A DNA stretch of 64,000 bases from Sphingomonas cannabina (GTDB lineage: Bacteria > Pseudomonadota > Alphaproteobacteria > Sphingomonadales > Sphingomonadaceae). This document shows positions 28,739 to 36,974 of the stretch, one piece after another. The translations under genes and the position numbers were made by a program. The DNA lies in NCBI RefSeq assembly GCF_021391395.1, contig NZ_CP090059.1:372001-436000 (forward strand), given 5' to 3'. Position 1 is the stretch's first letter; each line of letters begins with the position of its first letter. The notes below the pieces were generated by a model, which saw only the letters and a list, made by a program, of their open reading frames with translations, was not told the DNA's origin and did no database searches.

Positions 28739-30892
28739 TCAGAGCGCGAACCGCGCCGTCACGCGGATGTCGCGGCCCGCGAGCGGAGCGAAGTCCTTGA
28801 GGAAGCTCGAGGCGCGCCGCGCGACGACGTCGAAGATGTTGTTGGCGCTGAGGACCAGGTCGAGCTTCTTATCGCCGAACGGCTTCCACGACGCCGAGGC
28901 GTTGACCATGGTGTAACCCGGCGTGGTCGTCTCGAAATCGGTGACGCGGTCCTGCTTGAACACATGCTCGACCTCGAACCGGCCGGTGAGCGCATCGCTC
29001 TGCGCCTCGAGCCCGCCGAGAAGGCGGAGCGGCGGGATGCGCGGCGCCGGGCCCTGGTCGACGATGTTGGCATGGACATAGTCGCCGAGCGCGTCGGCAT
29101 TGATCGTCCAGCCGCCGAGCCGCGCCAGCCGCACCGAGGCGTTGGCCTCCAGGCCCCAGTAGCGCGCGTCGGCCTGGAGCGACTGGAAGCACGGCAGGTC
29201 GACGTCGCGGCCGGACGGCGCCGCGGCCGCATCGCACACCGACTGCGCCACCTGGTTCTCGTAGATGAAGTTGGAGAACCAGTTGTAATAGGCGGAGGCG
29301 TCGAAGCTGTAGCCGTCGCCGTGGCCGTGCAGCGTCGCCTCGACGCCCCAGCCTTTCTCGGTCTTGAAGAAGGGATTGCCGAGCTCCCACGCCTGGGTGC
29401 CGGCGTGCGGGCCGTTGGCGAACAGCTCCTCGGCCGAGGGCGCGCGCTCGGTGCGCGAGACGTTGACGCCGATCCGCCAGTCGGACGCGATCGCGTAGGA
29501 GGCGCCGAGCGAGCCCGACAGCGTCTCGAAATGCCGCCTGCCGCCGAAGAAGGAGAGATCGTCGGCCAGCGTCTTGGCGTCCTGGTCGGTCACTTCGTAG
29601 CGCAGACCGCCTTCGACCTTGAACGCGCCGAGATCGAGCTGCTGGAGCGTGAAGACGCCGAACTGGTTGGTCTCGCTGCGCGGCAGGAAGGCCTCGTCGC
29701 CGACGACGTTGAAGGCGCGGTTGAAATATTGGACGCCCGACGCGCCCGTCCAGCCGCCGCGATTGGCCTGGACCAGCTCGAGCCGCCCCTCGGTGCCGTT
29801 GTTGTAGAAGGCGGTGCCGATCGATCCGTCTTCCTCCAACTCGTAATGGCGATAGTTGGCGTGGCCGATGCGGAGGCGAATCTGGTCGAGGAAGCCGCCG
29901 CCGGTATCGATCTCGCCGCGCAGGTCGACGCGGTTCTGCACGACGTCGAGCCGCGGCGCCTCCTGCTCCTGGCCAGGCTCGGTCGCATAGCGGATCGGCA
30001 CGCCGTAGAGGCTGTCATAGTGGCTGTAGGAGACGCCGAGGTTGCCGGTGTCGGTGATCACCGAGGCGCCGAAGCCGGCGGTCCAGGTCTCGGCCGAGGA
30101 ATTGGGGAGCTTGCCCTTGAGCCTGGCCTGGCCGGCGAAGTCGATCGGCTCCTCGTCCGGATCCTGCGGCAGGCCGGCGCTGGCGAGCGACGCGGCACGC
30201 GCCCAGGGTGCGAGCAGATAGCCGCCGGTCCTGAGGTTGCCGGACTTGGAATAGCTGCCGTCGGCATGGACCACGAACGGGCCGCCGACGGCGACGTCGC
30301 CCGCCGCGCCCACCGTGCGCTCGTTGGCGGCCGAGCCGTAGGTGGCGATGCCCTGCAGGCGATAGCCGTCCTCGGGGATGCTGCGCGGGATGCGCGTGTC
30401 GATCACGTTGACGACGCCGCCCACCGCCGACGAGCCGTAGAGCAGCGCGGACGGCCCGCGCACCACCTCGATGCGCTCGGCGAGCAGCGGATCGATGATG
30501 ACGGCGTGGTCGACCGAGGTGTTGGAGACGTCGATCGAGCCGATGCCGTCGGTCAGCACGCGGACGCGATCGCCCTGGAAGCCGCGCAGGATCGGCCGCG
30601 ACGCGCTCGGCCCGAACGACGTCGCCGACACGCCGGGCTGGCGGGCGAGCGTCTCGCCGATGGTCGGGCGCAGGCTGCGGGTCAGCTGCTCGCCGGTGAC
30701 GACCGAGGTGCCCTGTAGCACGTCCGATTCGCTCCGTTCGATGATGCCGGTGATGACGATGTCGCCCGGATCGTTGGCATGATCGTGCTGCTGCGGAGCA
30801 GGTGCCGGAGCGGCGGGCGTGTCTTCCGCGAAGGCGGGAGCGGCGGTGACGGCCAGCGCGATCAGGCTGGCGGCGGAGGCGAGCTTCAGCAT
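28739..30892 (-). CDS. TonB-dependent receptor, possibly for zinc
   Basis: A 717-residue outer-membrane receptor. It has a signal peptide (LKLASAASLIALAVTAAPAFA), a plug domain (DIVITG TonB-box region, GETLARQPGVSATSFGPSAS, LRGFQGDRVRVLTDG, VVRGPSALLYGSSAVGGVVNVID) and a 22-strand-type barrel ending in phenylalanine-alanine-leucine. The mature N-terminus has histidines (QQHDHANDP), and the overall pattern resembles ZnuD-like zinc receptors, so zinc is a reasonable guess. The ATG at 30892 precedes the signal peptide directly. A hyphenated palindrome 22 bases upstream may be a metal-regulator site. Confidence 0.9.
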   Translation of the reverse strand: MLKLASAASLIALAVTAAPAFAEDTPAAPAPAPQQHDHANDPGDIVITGIIERSESDVLQGTSVVTGEQLTRSLRPTIGETLARQPGVSATSFGPSASRPILRGFQGDRVRVLTDGIGSIDVSNTSVDHAVIIDPLLAERIEVVRGPSALLYGSSAVGGVVNVIDTRIPRSIPEDGYRLQGIATYGSAANERTVGAAGDVAVGGPFVVHADGSYSKSGNLRTGGYLLAPWARAASLASAGLPQDPDEEPIDFAGQARLKGKLPNSSAETWTAGFGASVITDTGNLGVSYSHYDSLYGVPIRYATEPGQEQEAPRLDVVQNRVDLRGEIDTGGGFLDQIRLRIGHANYRHYELEEDGSIGTAFYNNGTEGRLELVQANRGGWTGASGVQYFNRAFNVVGDEAFLPRSETNQFGVFTLQQLDLGAFKVEGGLRYEVTDQDAKTLADDLSFFGGRRHFETLSGSLGASYAIASDWRIGVNVSRTERAPSAEELFANGPHAGTQAWELGNPFFKTEKGWGVEATLHGHGDGYSFDASAYYNWFSNFIYENQVAQSVCDAAAAPSGRDVDLPCFQSLQADARYWGLEANASVRLARLGGWTINADALGDYVHANIVDQGPAPRIPPLRLLGGLEAQSDALTGRFEVEHVFKQDRVTDFETTTPGYTMVNASASWKPFGDKKLDLVLSANNIFDVVARRASSFLKDFAPLAGRDIRVTARFAL

Positions 30893-30913
30893 GGGCGCGC
30901 CTGTTACGAGCAA

Positions 30914-30928
30914 TGTTACAACGTATCA
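30914..30928. promoter_or_regulatory. Candidate operator palindrome (Zur-like)
   Basis: TGTTACAACGTATCA is a near-perfect inverted repeat (TG-T/A-TAC, 3-base centre, GTA-A/T-CA) in the gap upstream of the TonB-dependent receptor gene. AT-rich palindromes with TGTTA/TAACA halves are typical of Fur-family (including Zur) sites. A further half-site, TGTTACGAG, lies at 30902. Assignment to Zur rests on the possible zinc role of the receptor and is inference. Confidence 0.4.
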
Positions 30929-30985
30929 AGTCCGAATTGTCGCATCGCAGCAACACCCGGGCCGGCCGATCCTTACAGCGGAGTG

Positions 30986-32071
30986 TTACAGGGGCTCCGG
31001 CCCATGCCGCGTCAGGACATGGGTGCACAGCTGCGCCTCGGGCGTATCGTCACCGGTGAGCGCGGCGACCGTCACCCAGCCGTCGGTGCGCAGCTTCGCC
31101 GCCGCCGCAGCATCGGTCCCGAACGGCAGGAACAATCGCCGCCGCTCGACCGAGCGGCCCTGAGATTCAAGGATCGAATCGGCGAAGATCGTGAAGCCCA
31201 CCGCCGGCTCCTCGCGGCCGCCGTCGTGGACGATGGTGTAGCTGCCGCCGCGCCCGATCTCGCCGCGCGCGCCGCCGCCGAAGATCGAGAAGCCGACCCA
31301 GCTCTGGTACTCGAACCCGTGGCGTTCGGTGGGATCGAGCGTGAGGCCGATACCCTCCGGCAGCGCCTCGGCAATCGCGACCAAGCCGTCGAGCCGGCTG
31401 GCGAGCTTGTCATGAGCGCGCAGCTTCTCGACCGCGGCGGCGAAGGGTCCCGCGGCTTCTATCAGCGGCAGATAGGCGCGGTCGATCGCGGCGACACGGC
31501 CCGCGTCCTTGGCGTCGAGCGCCTCGCTCAGCGCAGTCCGCGTCTCCGGCGCAAGATCGCCGGCGAGCGTCGCGAGGATGTCGGGCAGGGTGAAGTCGAT
31601 CGACAGTCCCTTCACCCCGACCGCGGCGAGCGCGTCGACCGCGACGCGTACCACCTCCGTCGCGGCGGCGACGCTGTCGAGGCCGATCAGCTCGACGCCG
31701 ATCTGCCGCATCGCCCGCGCCGGGCGCAGTTCCGAGGCGCGGAGCTTGAGCACCGGGCCGGCGTAGCTGAGGCGGATCGGGCGCGGATGATGCGCCATCC
31801 GCGTCGCCGCGATCCGGCCGATCTGCGCGGTGATGTCGGGCCGGATCGCCAGCGTGCGCTGCGACAGCGGATCGACGAAGCGCACCGCGTCGCGCACCGC
31901 GCCCGCCTTCAGCCGGCGGGTGAGCTCGTCGGCATATTCGACCAGCGGCGGCTCGACCTGCTCATAGCCGTTGAGCCGTGCGGCATCGAGCACGCCTCGC
32001 TCCAGCCGCGCCGCCGCGTCCGCGAACGGCGGCAGGCGATCGTCGAAGCCCTCGGGAAGCAAGCCGGTCAT
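30986..32071 (-). CDS. hisZ: ATP phosphoribosyltransferase regulatory subunit
   Basis: A class II aminoacyl-tRNA-synthetase-like protein (361 residues) that activates short-form HisG in the first step of histidine synthesis. It resembles the histidyl-tRNA synthetase core: YEQVEPPLVEYADEL, FVDPLSQRTLAIRPDITAQIGR (motif 2 area) and RQIGVELIG. It lacks the C-terminal anticodon-binding domain of HisS. The ATG at 32071 was chosen over one 17 codons upstream. It follows serA across a family B half-element and a C tract, so it may belong to the serC-serA transcript. hisG is not in the window. Confidence 0.92.
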   Translation of the reverse strand: MTGLLPEGFDDRLPPFADAAARLERGVLDAARLNGYEQVEPPLVEYADELTRRLKAGAVRDAVRFVDPLSQRTLAIRPDITAQIGRIAATRMAHHPRPIRLSYAGPVLKLRASELRPARAMRQIGVELIGLDSVAAATEVVRVAVDALAAVGVKGLSIDFTLPDILATLAGDLAPETRTALSEALDAKDAGRVAAIDRAYLPLIEAAGPFAAAVEKLRAHDKLASRLDGLVAIAEALPEGIGLTLDPTERHGFEYQSWVGFSIFGGGARGEIGRGGSYTIVHDGGREEPAVGFTIFADSILESQGRSVERRRLFLPFGTDAAAAAKLRTDGWVTVAALTGDDTPEAQLCTHVLTRHGPEPL

Positions 32072-32134
32072 CAATGGATGAAGCCCCTCATCGGGCCGAG
32101 CGTGCCGAAGCCCGGTCCTCACTTGCCCCGGCTA

Positions 32135-32171
32135 GAAGAAGGACGGCCCTTCGACAAGCTCAGGGCGAACG
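32135..32171 (-). repeat. Family B single arm
   Basis: A lone arm GAAGGACGGCCCTTCGACAA followed by GCTCAGGGCGAACG, without a facing partner in the serA-hisZ gap. It suggests that the pair was reduced to one arm by deletion. Confidence 0.82.
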
Positions 32172-32192
32172 AGGAGGTGGAAACACCTCCCA

Positions 32193-32204
32193 CCCCCCCC
32201 CCCC
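32193..32204. repeat. Run of 12 cytosines
   Basis: Twelve consecutive C residues lie in the gap between serA (stop at 32213) and hisZ, just after the family B arm and a CACCTCCCAC stretch. Such runs slip during replication and sequencing. It is non-coding, so any variation in length would affect only the intergenic message. Confidence 0.9.
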
Positions 32205-32212
32205 GCTCAGGA

Positions 32213-33790
32213 TCAGAACGCCAGCGCCATCGCGGTCTTCACGCCCGGCAGCGCGCGGACCTTGGCGATGAGGTCCGGCGTCACTGCCTCGTCGACCGAC
32301 AGCAGCAGCACCGCCTCGCCGCCCGCCTCGCGGCGGCCGAGGTGGAAGGTGCCGATGTTGACGCCTTCCTGCCCGAGCAGCGAGCCCAGGCGGCCGATGA
32401 AGCCCGGCGCATCCTCGTTCACCACATAGAGCATGTGGCCGGCGAGATCGGCCTCGACCTTGATGCCGAACAGCTCGACCAGGCGCGGCGCCTGGTTGCC
32501 GAACAAGGTGCCGGCGACCGAACGCTCGCCGGCGTCGGTCTTCACCGAGACGCGCAGCAGCGTGTGGTAATCGCCTTCCTTCTCGGTCCGTACCTCGCGC
32601 ACCTCGAGCCCGCGCTCCTTCGCCAGATAGGGGGCGTTGACCATGTTGACCGTCGCGGTCTGCGTGCGCAGGTATCCGGCGAGCACCGCGCTCACGATCG
32701 GCTTCGGGTTGAGCTCGGCCGCCGCGCCCTCGGTATGAATCGAGATGCGCGGGATCGCGCCGTGGCTGAGCTGGCCGACCAGGCTGCCGAGCTCCTCGGC
32801 CAGCGCCATGTAGGGCTTCAGGCGCGGCGCTTCCTCGGCCGACAGGCTCGGCATGTTGAGCGCATTGGTGACGCCGCCGGTGGTGAGATACTCGGCCATC
32901 TGCTCGGCGACCTGGATCGCGACGTTGACCTGCGCCTCGCTGGTCGACGCGCCGAGGTGCGGGGTCGAGATGAAGTTCGGCGTGCCGAACAGCGGCGACT
33001 CCTTGGCCGGCTCGGTCACGAACACGTCGAGCGCGGCGCCGGCGACATGGCCCGCATCGAGCGCCTCCTTGAGCGCCGCCTCGTCGACCAGCCCGCCGCG
33101 CGCGCAGTTGATGATGCGCACGCCCTTCTTGGTCTTGGCGAGGTTCTCGCGGCTCAGGATGTTGCGGGTCTGGTCGGTGAGCGGCGTGTGCAGCGTGATG
33201 AAGTCGGCGCGGGCGAGCAGCTCGTCGAGCTCGACCTTCTCGACGCCGAGCTCGATCGCGCGCTCGGGGCTGAGGAAGGGATCATAGGCGATCACCTTCA
33301 TCTTGAGGCCGATCGCGCGGTCGGCGACGATCGAGCCGATGTTGCCGGCGCCGATCAGGCCGAGCACCTTGGACGTCAGCTCGACGCCCATGAAGCGGTT
33401 CTTCTCCCACTTGCCGGCCTGGGTCGAGGCGTCGGCTTCCGGCAGCTGGCGGGCGAGCGCGAACATGAGCGCGATCGCGTGCTCGGCGGTGGTGATCGAG
33501 TTGCCGAACGGGGTGTTCATCACCACCACGCCCTTGGCCGAAGCGTGCGGGATGTCGACGTTGTCGACGCCGATGCCGGCGCGGCCGACCACCTTGAGGT
33601 TGGTCGCGGCGTCGAGGATCTCCTTGGTCACCTTGGTCGCGCTGCGGATGGCGAGGCCGTCGTATCGGCCGATGATCGCCTTCAATTCGTCGGGCGTCTT
33701 GCCGGTGATCTCGTCGACCTCGATCCCGCGCGCGCGGAAGATCTCGGCGGCGGTGGGGTCCATTTTGTCGCTGATGAGGACTTTGGGCAT
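32213..33790 (-). CDS. serA: D-3-phosphoglycerate dehydrogenase
   Basis: Catalyses the first step of serine synthesis. The 525-residue long form has the NAD-binding domain (GLIGAGNIGSIVADRAIG), the catalytic Arg, Glu and His (NCARGGLVDEAAL, STPHLGAST), an intervening domain and a C-terminal ACT domain (about 450-525) that binds serine for feedback control. The ATG at 33790 is preceded by AAAGG at about 7 bases. It lies downstream of serC with a family E element between them. Confidence 0.97.
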   Translation of the reverse strand: MPKVLISDKMDPTAAEIFRARGIEVDEITGKTPDELKAIIGRYDGLAIRSATKVTKEILDAATNLKVVGRAGIGVDNVDIPHASAKGVVVMNTPFGNSITTAEHAIALMFALARQLPEADASTQAGKWEKNRFMGVELTSKVLGLIGAGNIGSIVADRAIGLKMKVIAYDPFLSPERAIELGVEKVELDELLARADFITLHTPLTDQTRNILSRENLAKTKKGVRIINCARGGLVDEAALKEALDAGHVAGAALDVFVTEPAKESPLFGTPNFISTPHLGASTSEAQVNVAIQVAEQMAEYLTTGGVTNALNMPSLSAEEAPRLKPYMALAEELGSLVGQLSHGAIPRISIHTEGAAAELNPKPIVSAVLAGYLRTQTATVNMVNAPYLAKERGLEVREVRTEKEGDYHTLLRVSVKTDAGERSVAGTLFGNQAPRLVELFGIKVEADLAGHMLYVVNEDAPGFIGRLGSLLGQEGVNIGTFHLGRREAGGEAVLLLSVDEAVTPDLIAKVRALPGVKTAMALAF

Positions 33791-33810
33791 GTGCGTGCCT
33801 TTCAAGAGCA

Positions 33811-33893
33811 TGTGCTCCCGCGAAAGCGGGAGCCTAGAGTTGCGAGGGGAACCGCTTGCGGCCCTGTGCACCCGCCTGCGCGGGTGCCCAGGG
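33811..33893. repeat. Palindromic element, family E (diverged)
   Basis: Left hairpin TGCTCCCGCGAAAGCGGGAG; right hairpin TGCACCCGCCTGCGCGGGTG; a CGCTTGCGGCC inner segment as in the other family E copies. The two arms have drifted but kept their own stems, which suggests that folding is retained. It sits between serC and serA, within the likely operon. Confidence 0.75.
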
Positions 33894-33898
33894 GCAGG

Positions 33899-35056
33899 TC
33901 AGCCCGCCTTGGCCGTCGCGTAGGCCCAGTCGAGCCACGGGCCGAGCGCTTCGATATCGGCGGTGTCGACCGTGGCGCCGCACCAGATGCGCAGCCCCGC
34001 CGGGGCATCACGATAGCCGGCGATGTCGAACGCCGCGCCGTCCGCTTCCAGTAGCGAGGCCATCTTCTTGATGAACGCCTCGTCGGCGCCCTCGACGGTC
34101 AGGCATACGCTGGTCTTCGACCGGATGCCGCGGTCGACCGCGAGATGGCCGAGCCAATCACGCTCCGCGACGATCTTGTCGAGCGCGGCGGCATTGGCGT
34201 CGGAGCGCGCGATCAATCCCTTCAGCCCGCCGACCGATTTCGCCCACTCGAGCGCGAAGATCGCATCCTCGACCGCAAGCATCGACGGGGTGTTGATCGT
34301 CTCGCCCTTGAAGACGCCCTCGGCGAGCGCACCCTTGGAGACGAGCCGGAACACCTTGGGCAGCGGCCAAGCCGGCGTATATTCGGTGAGCCGCTCGACC
34401 GCGCGGGGGCCGAGGATCAGCACGCCGTGACCGCCCTCGCCGCCCAGCACCTTCTGCCAAGAGAAGGTGGCGACGTCGATCTTGTCCCACGGCAGGTCAT
34501 AGGCGAACACCGCGCTGGTCGCGTCGGCGAAGCTCAGCCCCTCGCGGTCGGCCGGGATCCACTCGCCGTCGGGTACGCGCACGCCGCTGGTGGTGCCGTT
34601 CCAGGTGAACAGCACGTCGTCGGCCCAGTCGACCTTGTCGAGATCGGGGAGCTGGCCATAGTCGGCGCGGATCACCGTCGGCTCGAGCTTGAGCTGCTTG
34701 ACCGCATCGGTCACCCAGCCCTCGCCGAAGCTCTCCCAGGCCAGCGCGGTGACGCCGCGCGCGCCGAGCATCGTCCACATCGCCATCTCGAATGCGCCGG
34801 TGTCGGAGCCGGGCACGATGCCGATGCGATGCGTGTCGGGCAGCTGGAGCAGCTCGCGCATCAGGTCGATGGCGTACTGGAGCCGGGCCTTGCCGAGCTT
34901 CGAGCGGTGCGAGCGGCCGAGCACGTCGACGGCGAGCTTCTCGGGCGACCAGCCGGGAGGCTTGGCGCAGGGACCGGAGGAGAAGTGGGGGCGCGCCGGC
35001 TTGGTGGCGGGCTTGGCGGGCGCAGCTGTGGCGCCGGGTACGAGCGTATCAGTCAT
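33899..35056 (-). CDS. serC: Phosphoserine aminotransferase
   Basis: Converts 3-phosphohydroxypyruvate and glutamate to phosphoserine, the second step of serine synthesis, with pyridoxal phosphate. The 385-residue alphaproteobacterial form shows HFSSGPCAKPPGW, LGRSHRSKLGKARL, VPGSDTGAFEMAMW, LFTWNGTTSGVRVP and the cofactor lysine in FSWQKVLGGEGGHG. The ATG at 35056 has AAGGAGAG 5 bases upstream, placed in the stem of a leader hairpin. First gene of the serC-serA operon. Confidence 0.96.
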   Translation of the reverse strand: MTDTLVPGATAAPAKPATKPARPHFSSGPCAKPPGWSPEKLAVDVLGRSHRSKLGKARLQYAIDLMRELLQLPDTHRIGIVPGSDTGAFEMAMWTMLGARGVTALAWESFGEGWVTDAVKQLKLEPTVIRADYGQLPDLDKVDWADDVLFTWNGTTSGVRVPDGEWIPADREGLSFADATSAVFAYDLPWDKIDVATFSWQKVLGGEGGHGVLILGPRAVERLTEYTPAWPLPKVFRLVSKGALAEGVFKGETINTPSMLAVEDAIFALEWAKSVGGLKGLIARSDANAAALDKIVAERDWLGHLAVDRGIRSKTSVCLTVEGADEAFIKKMASLLEADGAAFDIAGYRDAPAGLRIWCGATVDTADIEALGPWLDWAYATAKAG

Positions 35057-35107
35057 GTAGACTCTCCTTGCAGAGAGCACGCGCGGCGTTGGGACCGCGT
35101 GGCCCGC
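35057..35107 (-). promoter_or_regulatory. serC leader RNA hairpins
   Basis: On the minus strand two hairpins lie between the promoter and the ATG. The first has CACGCG (35101-35096) pairing with CGCGTG (35083-35078). The second has CTCTC (35077-35073) pairing with GAGAG (35066-35062), and this arm contains the AAGGAG ribosome site of serC. This matches the serC RNA motif known upstream of serC in alphaproteobacteria, where a hairpin hides the ribosome site. The ligand, if any, is not established. My match is by arrangement rather than by a covariance search. Confidence 0.65.
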
Positions 35108-35112
35108 CGGCG

Positions 35113-35140
35113 GCCCTAACGATGCGGCGGCTGCTGTCAA
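35113..35140 (-). promoter_or_regulatory. Candidate serC promoter
   Basis: A perfect -35 hexamer TTGACA (35140-35135 on the minus strand) is followed after about 15-17 bases by a weak -10 region around GTTAGG. This would start the transcript near 35105, giving a leader of about 50 bases that holds the two hairpins. The -10 assignment is uncertain. Confidence 0.45.
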
Positions 35141-35227
35141 GCGCGGGCGTGCATTCTGCCGCATTTGGCGATCCCCTTCGTCACCGCGGCCTTGTGCCCG
35201 AGTCCGCCATGCCGCAAAGTCTCGTCC

Positions 35228-35917
35228 ATGCGAGTGTACGGGCGGGGTGGACGGCGGCGCGTCGCCGGCGTGGCGGGGCTGGCGCTGACGCTTATGCTCA
35301 CCTCCTGCGGCGGCGAGCGGCCCGCGCCGCGACCGCGCAACAGCGCGCCGATCACGCTCAGCTCGGAACCGTCGCGCGAGACGCGGCAATGCTTCGCCGA
35401 CCTCTCCGGCGCGAACGTCCGCTATTCGCCGCTGCCCGACCGCGACTTCGGCGGCGGCTGTATCCTGACCGGCACCGTCCAGCTCATCGACTTCGGCGTG
35501 CCCACCACCAACCTCAAGGCGATGACCTGCCCGCTCTCGCGCACCTTCGTCGCCTGGGCGCGCTACGGCGTGGTGCCGGCCGGGCGGGAGATCCTCGGCA
35601 GCCCGGTGGTGAGGATCGAGACCTTCGGCACCTATTCGTGCCGCGGCATCATCGGGGGCGGCGGGGCCACCGCCGGCAAGCTCTCCGAACATGCGCACGC
35701 CAATGCCGTCGACGTCTCCGCCTTCGTGCTCGCCGACGGGCGCCGGATCGCGATCGAGCAGGACTGGCGCAATCCCGACCCGGCGGTACGCGACTTCCTC
35801 CAGATCGTCCGTGCCTCCGCCTGCAAGCGGTTCAGGACGGTGCTGAGCCCCGACTACAACGCCGCGCATTACAACCACCTGCATTTCGACATGGGCGGAC
35901 GGCCGTTCTGCCGATAG
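35228..35917 (+). CDS. Extensin family lipoprotein
   Basis: A 229-residue protein of the bacterial extensin-like family (C-terminal domain similar to D-Ala-D-Ala-type peptidase folds). The N-terminus has a signal with lipobox LTSC followed by GG, so it is probably a lipoprotein. Conserved histidine segments SEHAHANAVDVSAF and YNAAHYNHLHFDM resemble zinc-binding peptidase motifs, and cysteines (CFADL, GGGC, TCPLS) may form disulfides. The ATG at 35228 puts the lipobox at a normal distance; an earlier ATG at 35165 does not. A cell-wall role is inferred. Confidence 0.88.
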   Translation: MRVYGRGGRRRVAGVAGLALTLMLTSCGGERPAPRPRNSAPITLSSEPSRETRQCFADLSGANVRYSPLPDRDFGGGCILTGTVQLIDFGVPTTNLKAMTCPLSRTFVAWARYGVVPAGREILGSPVVRIETFGTYSCRGIIGGGGATAGKLSEHAHANAVDVSAFVLADGRRIAIEQDWRNPDPAVRDFLQIVRASACKRFRTVLSPDYNAAHYNHLHFDMGGRPFCR

Positions 35918-35951
35918 CCAAGACCCGCGCATTCCTCTAAGGCCCGCAAAA

Positions 35952-36830
35952 ATGACCGACACGAAAGTCCCCGCGCGCGTCTTCCCGCGCGCCGAGCAGG
36001 ATGCCGAGACCGCCAGGAAGGGCATCAGCACTCCCCAGACCGAGCATCCGGCCTACCGCCTCGCCTTCCAGGACATGGATTTCCTGCTGCGCGAGGACCT
36101 GCGTCCCGTCCGTTTCCAGCTCGAGCTCTTGAAGCCGCAGCTGCTGCTCGACGAAGCGAACATCGCCTCCACCTTCGTCTTCTACGGATCGGCGCGCATC
36201 CCGGCGCCGGACAAGGCCGAGGCGCTGGTCGCCGCCGCGCCCGAGGGCGAGGCCAAGCGTATCGCCGAGAGCCTCGCCGCCAAATCGCGTTACTACGAGG
36301 TCGCGCGCGAACTCGCCCGGCTCGCCAGCGGCTTCCCGGTCGACGAGGCCGGCAAGCGCCATTTCGTGGTGTGTTCGGGCGGTGGGCCCTCGATCATGGA
36401 GGCGGCGAATCGCGGCGCGGCCGATGTCGGCGCGGAGACGATCGGGCTCAACATCGTGCTGCCGCACGAGCAGGCGCCGAACCAGTATGTCACCCCCCGC
36501 CTCAGCCTGCAGTTCCACTATTTCGCACTGCGGAAGATGCACTTCCTGCTCCACGCCCGCGCGCTTGCCGCCTTTCCGGGCGGGTTCGGCACGTTCGACG
36601 AGCTGTTCGAGCTGCTGACGCTCATCCAGACCGGCAAGATCGCGCCGATCCCGGTGCTGCTCTATGGGCGCGAGTTCTGGGAGCGGGTGGTGAACTTCCC
36701 GGGGCTCTGCGAGGAGGGCGTGATCTCCCCGCGCGACCTCAGCCTGTTCACCTATGTCGAGACGGCGGAGGAGGGGTGGGACGTGGTCCGCGCCTTCTAC
36801 CGCGATCGCGGCGGGATGATGGTGCCGTAA
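35952..36830 (+). CDS. LOG family protein (TIGR00730 Rossmann fold)
   Basis: A 292-residue cytosolic protein with the LOG/lysine-decarboxylase-like Rossmann fold. The signature PGGFGTFDELFE is present, with VVCSGGGPSIMEAANRGA as nucleotide-binding segment. Close LOG relatives are nucleotide 5'-monophosphate phosphoribohydrolases, some making cytokinins; other members have no proven activity. The N-terminal 100-residue extension (FQDMDFLLREDLRPVRFQLE) matches the long bacterial subfamily. It stands 34 bases downstream of the extensin-like gene and may be co-transcribed. Confidence 0.9.
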   Translation: MTDTKVPARVFPRAEQDAETARKGISTPQTEHPAYRLAFQDMDFLLREDLRPVRFQLELLKPQLLLDEANIASTFVFYGSARIPAPDKAEALVAAAPEGEAKRIAESLAAKSRYYEVARELARLASGFPVDEAGKRHFVVCSGGGPSIMEAANRGAADVGAETIGLNIVLPHEQAPNQYVTPRLSLQFHYFALRKMHFLLHARALAAFPGGFGTFDELFELLTLIQTGKIAPIPVLLYGREFWERVVNFPGLCEEGVISPRDLSLFTYVETAEEGWDVVRAFYRDRGGMMVP

Positions 36831-36837
36831 CCTATAT

Positions 36838-36961
36838 CGTCATGCCGGACTTGTTCCGGCATCCACTTCTCCACGAGGACAGGCGGTGAGGTTCCGGCTG
36901 GAACCTCGAAACCAGTGCCTGGCTGCTTAGTGGACCCCGGCACAAGGCCGGGGTGACGAAG
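36838..36961. repeat. Palindromic element, family A (paired arms)
   Basis: Left arm GTCATGCCGGACTTGTTCCG with a GCATCCAC tail (36839-36866). Right arm GTGGACCCCGGCACAAGGCC with a GGGGTGACGAA tail (36930-36960). It fills the gap between the convergent LOG and cytochrome c genes and could serve as a bidirectional terminator. Confidence 0.82.
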
Positions 36962-36974
36962 TGGTCCAAAGACC

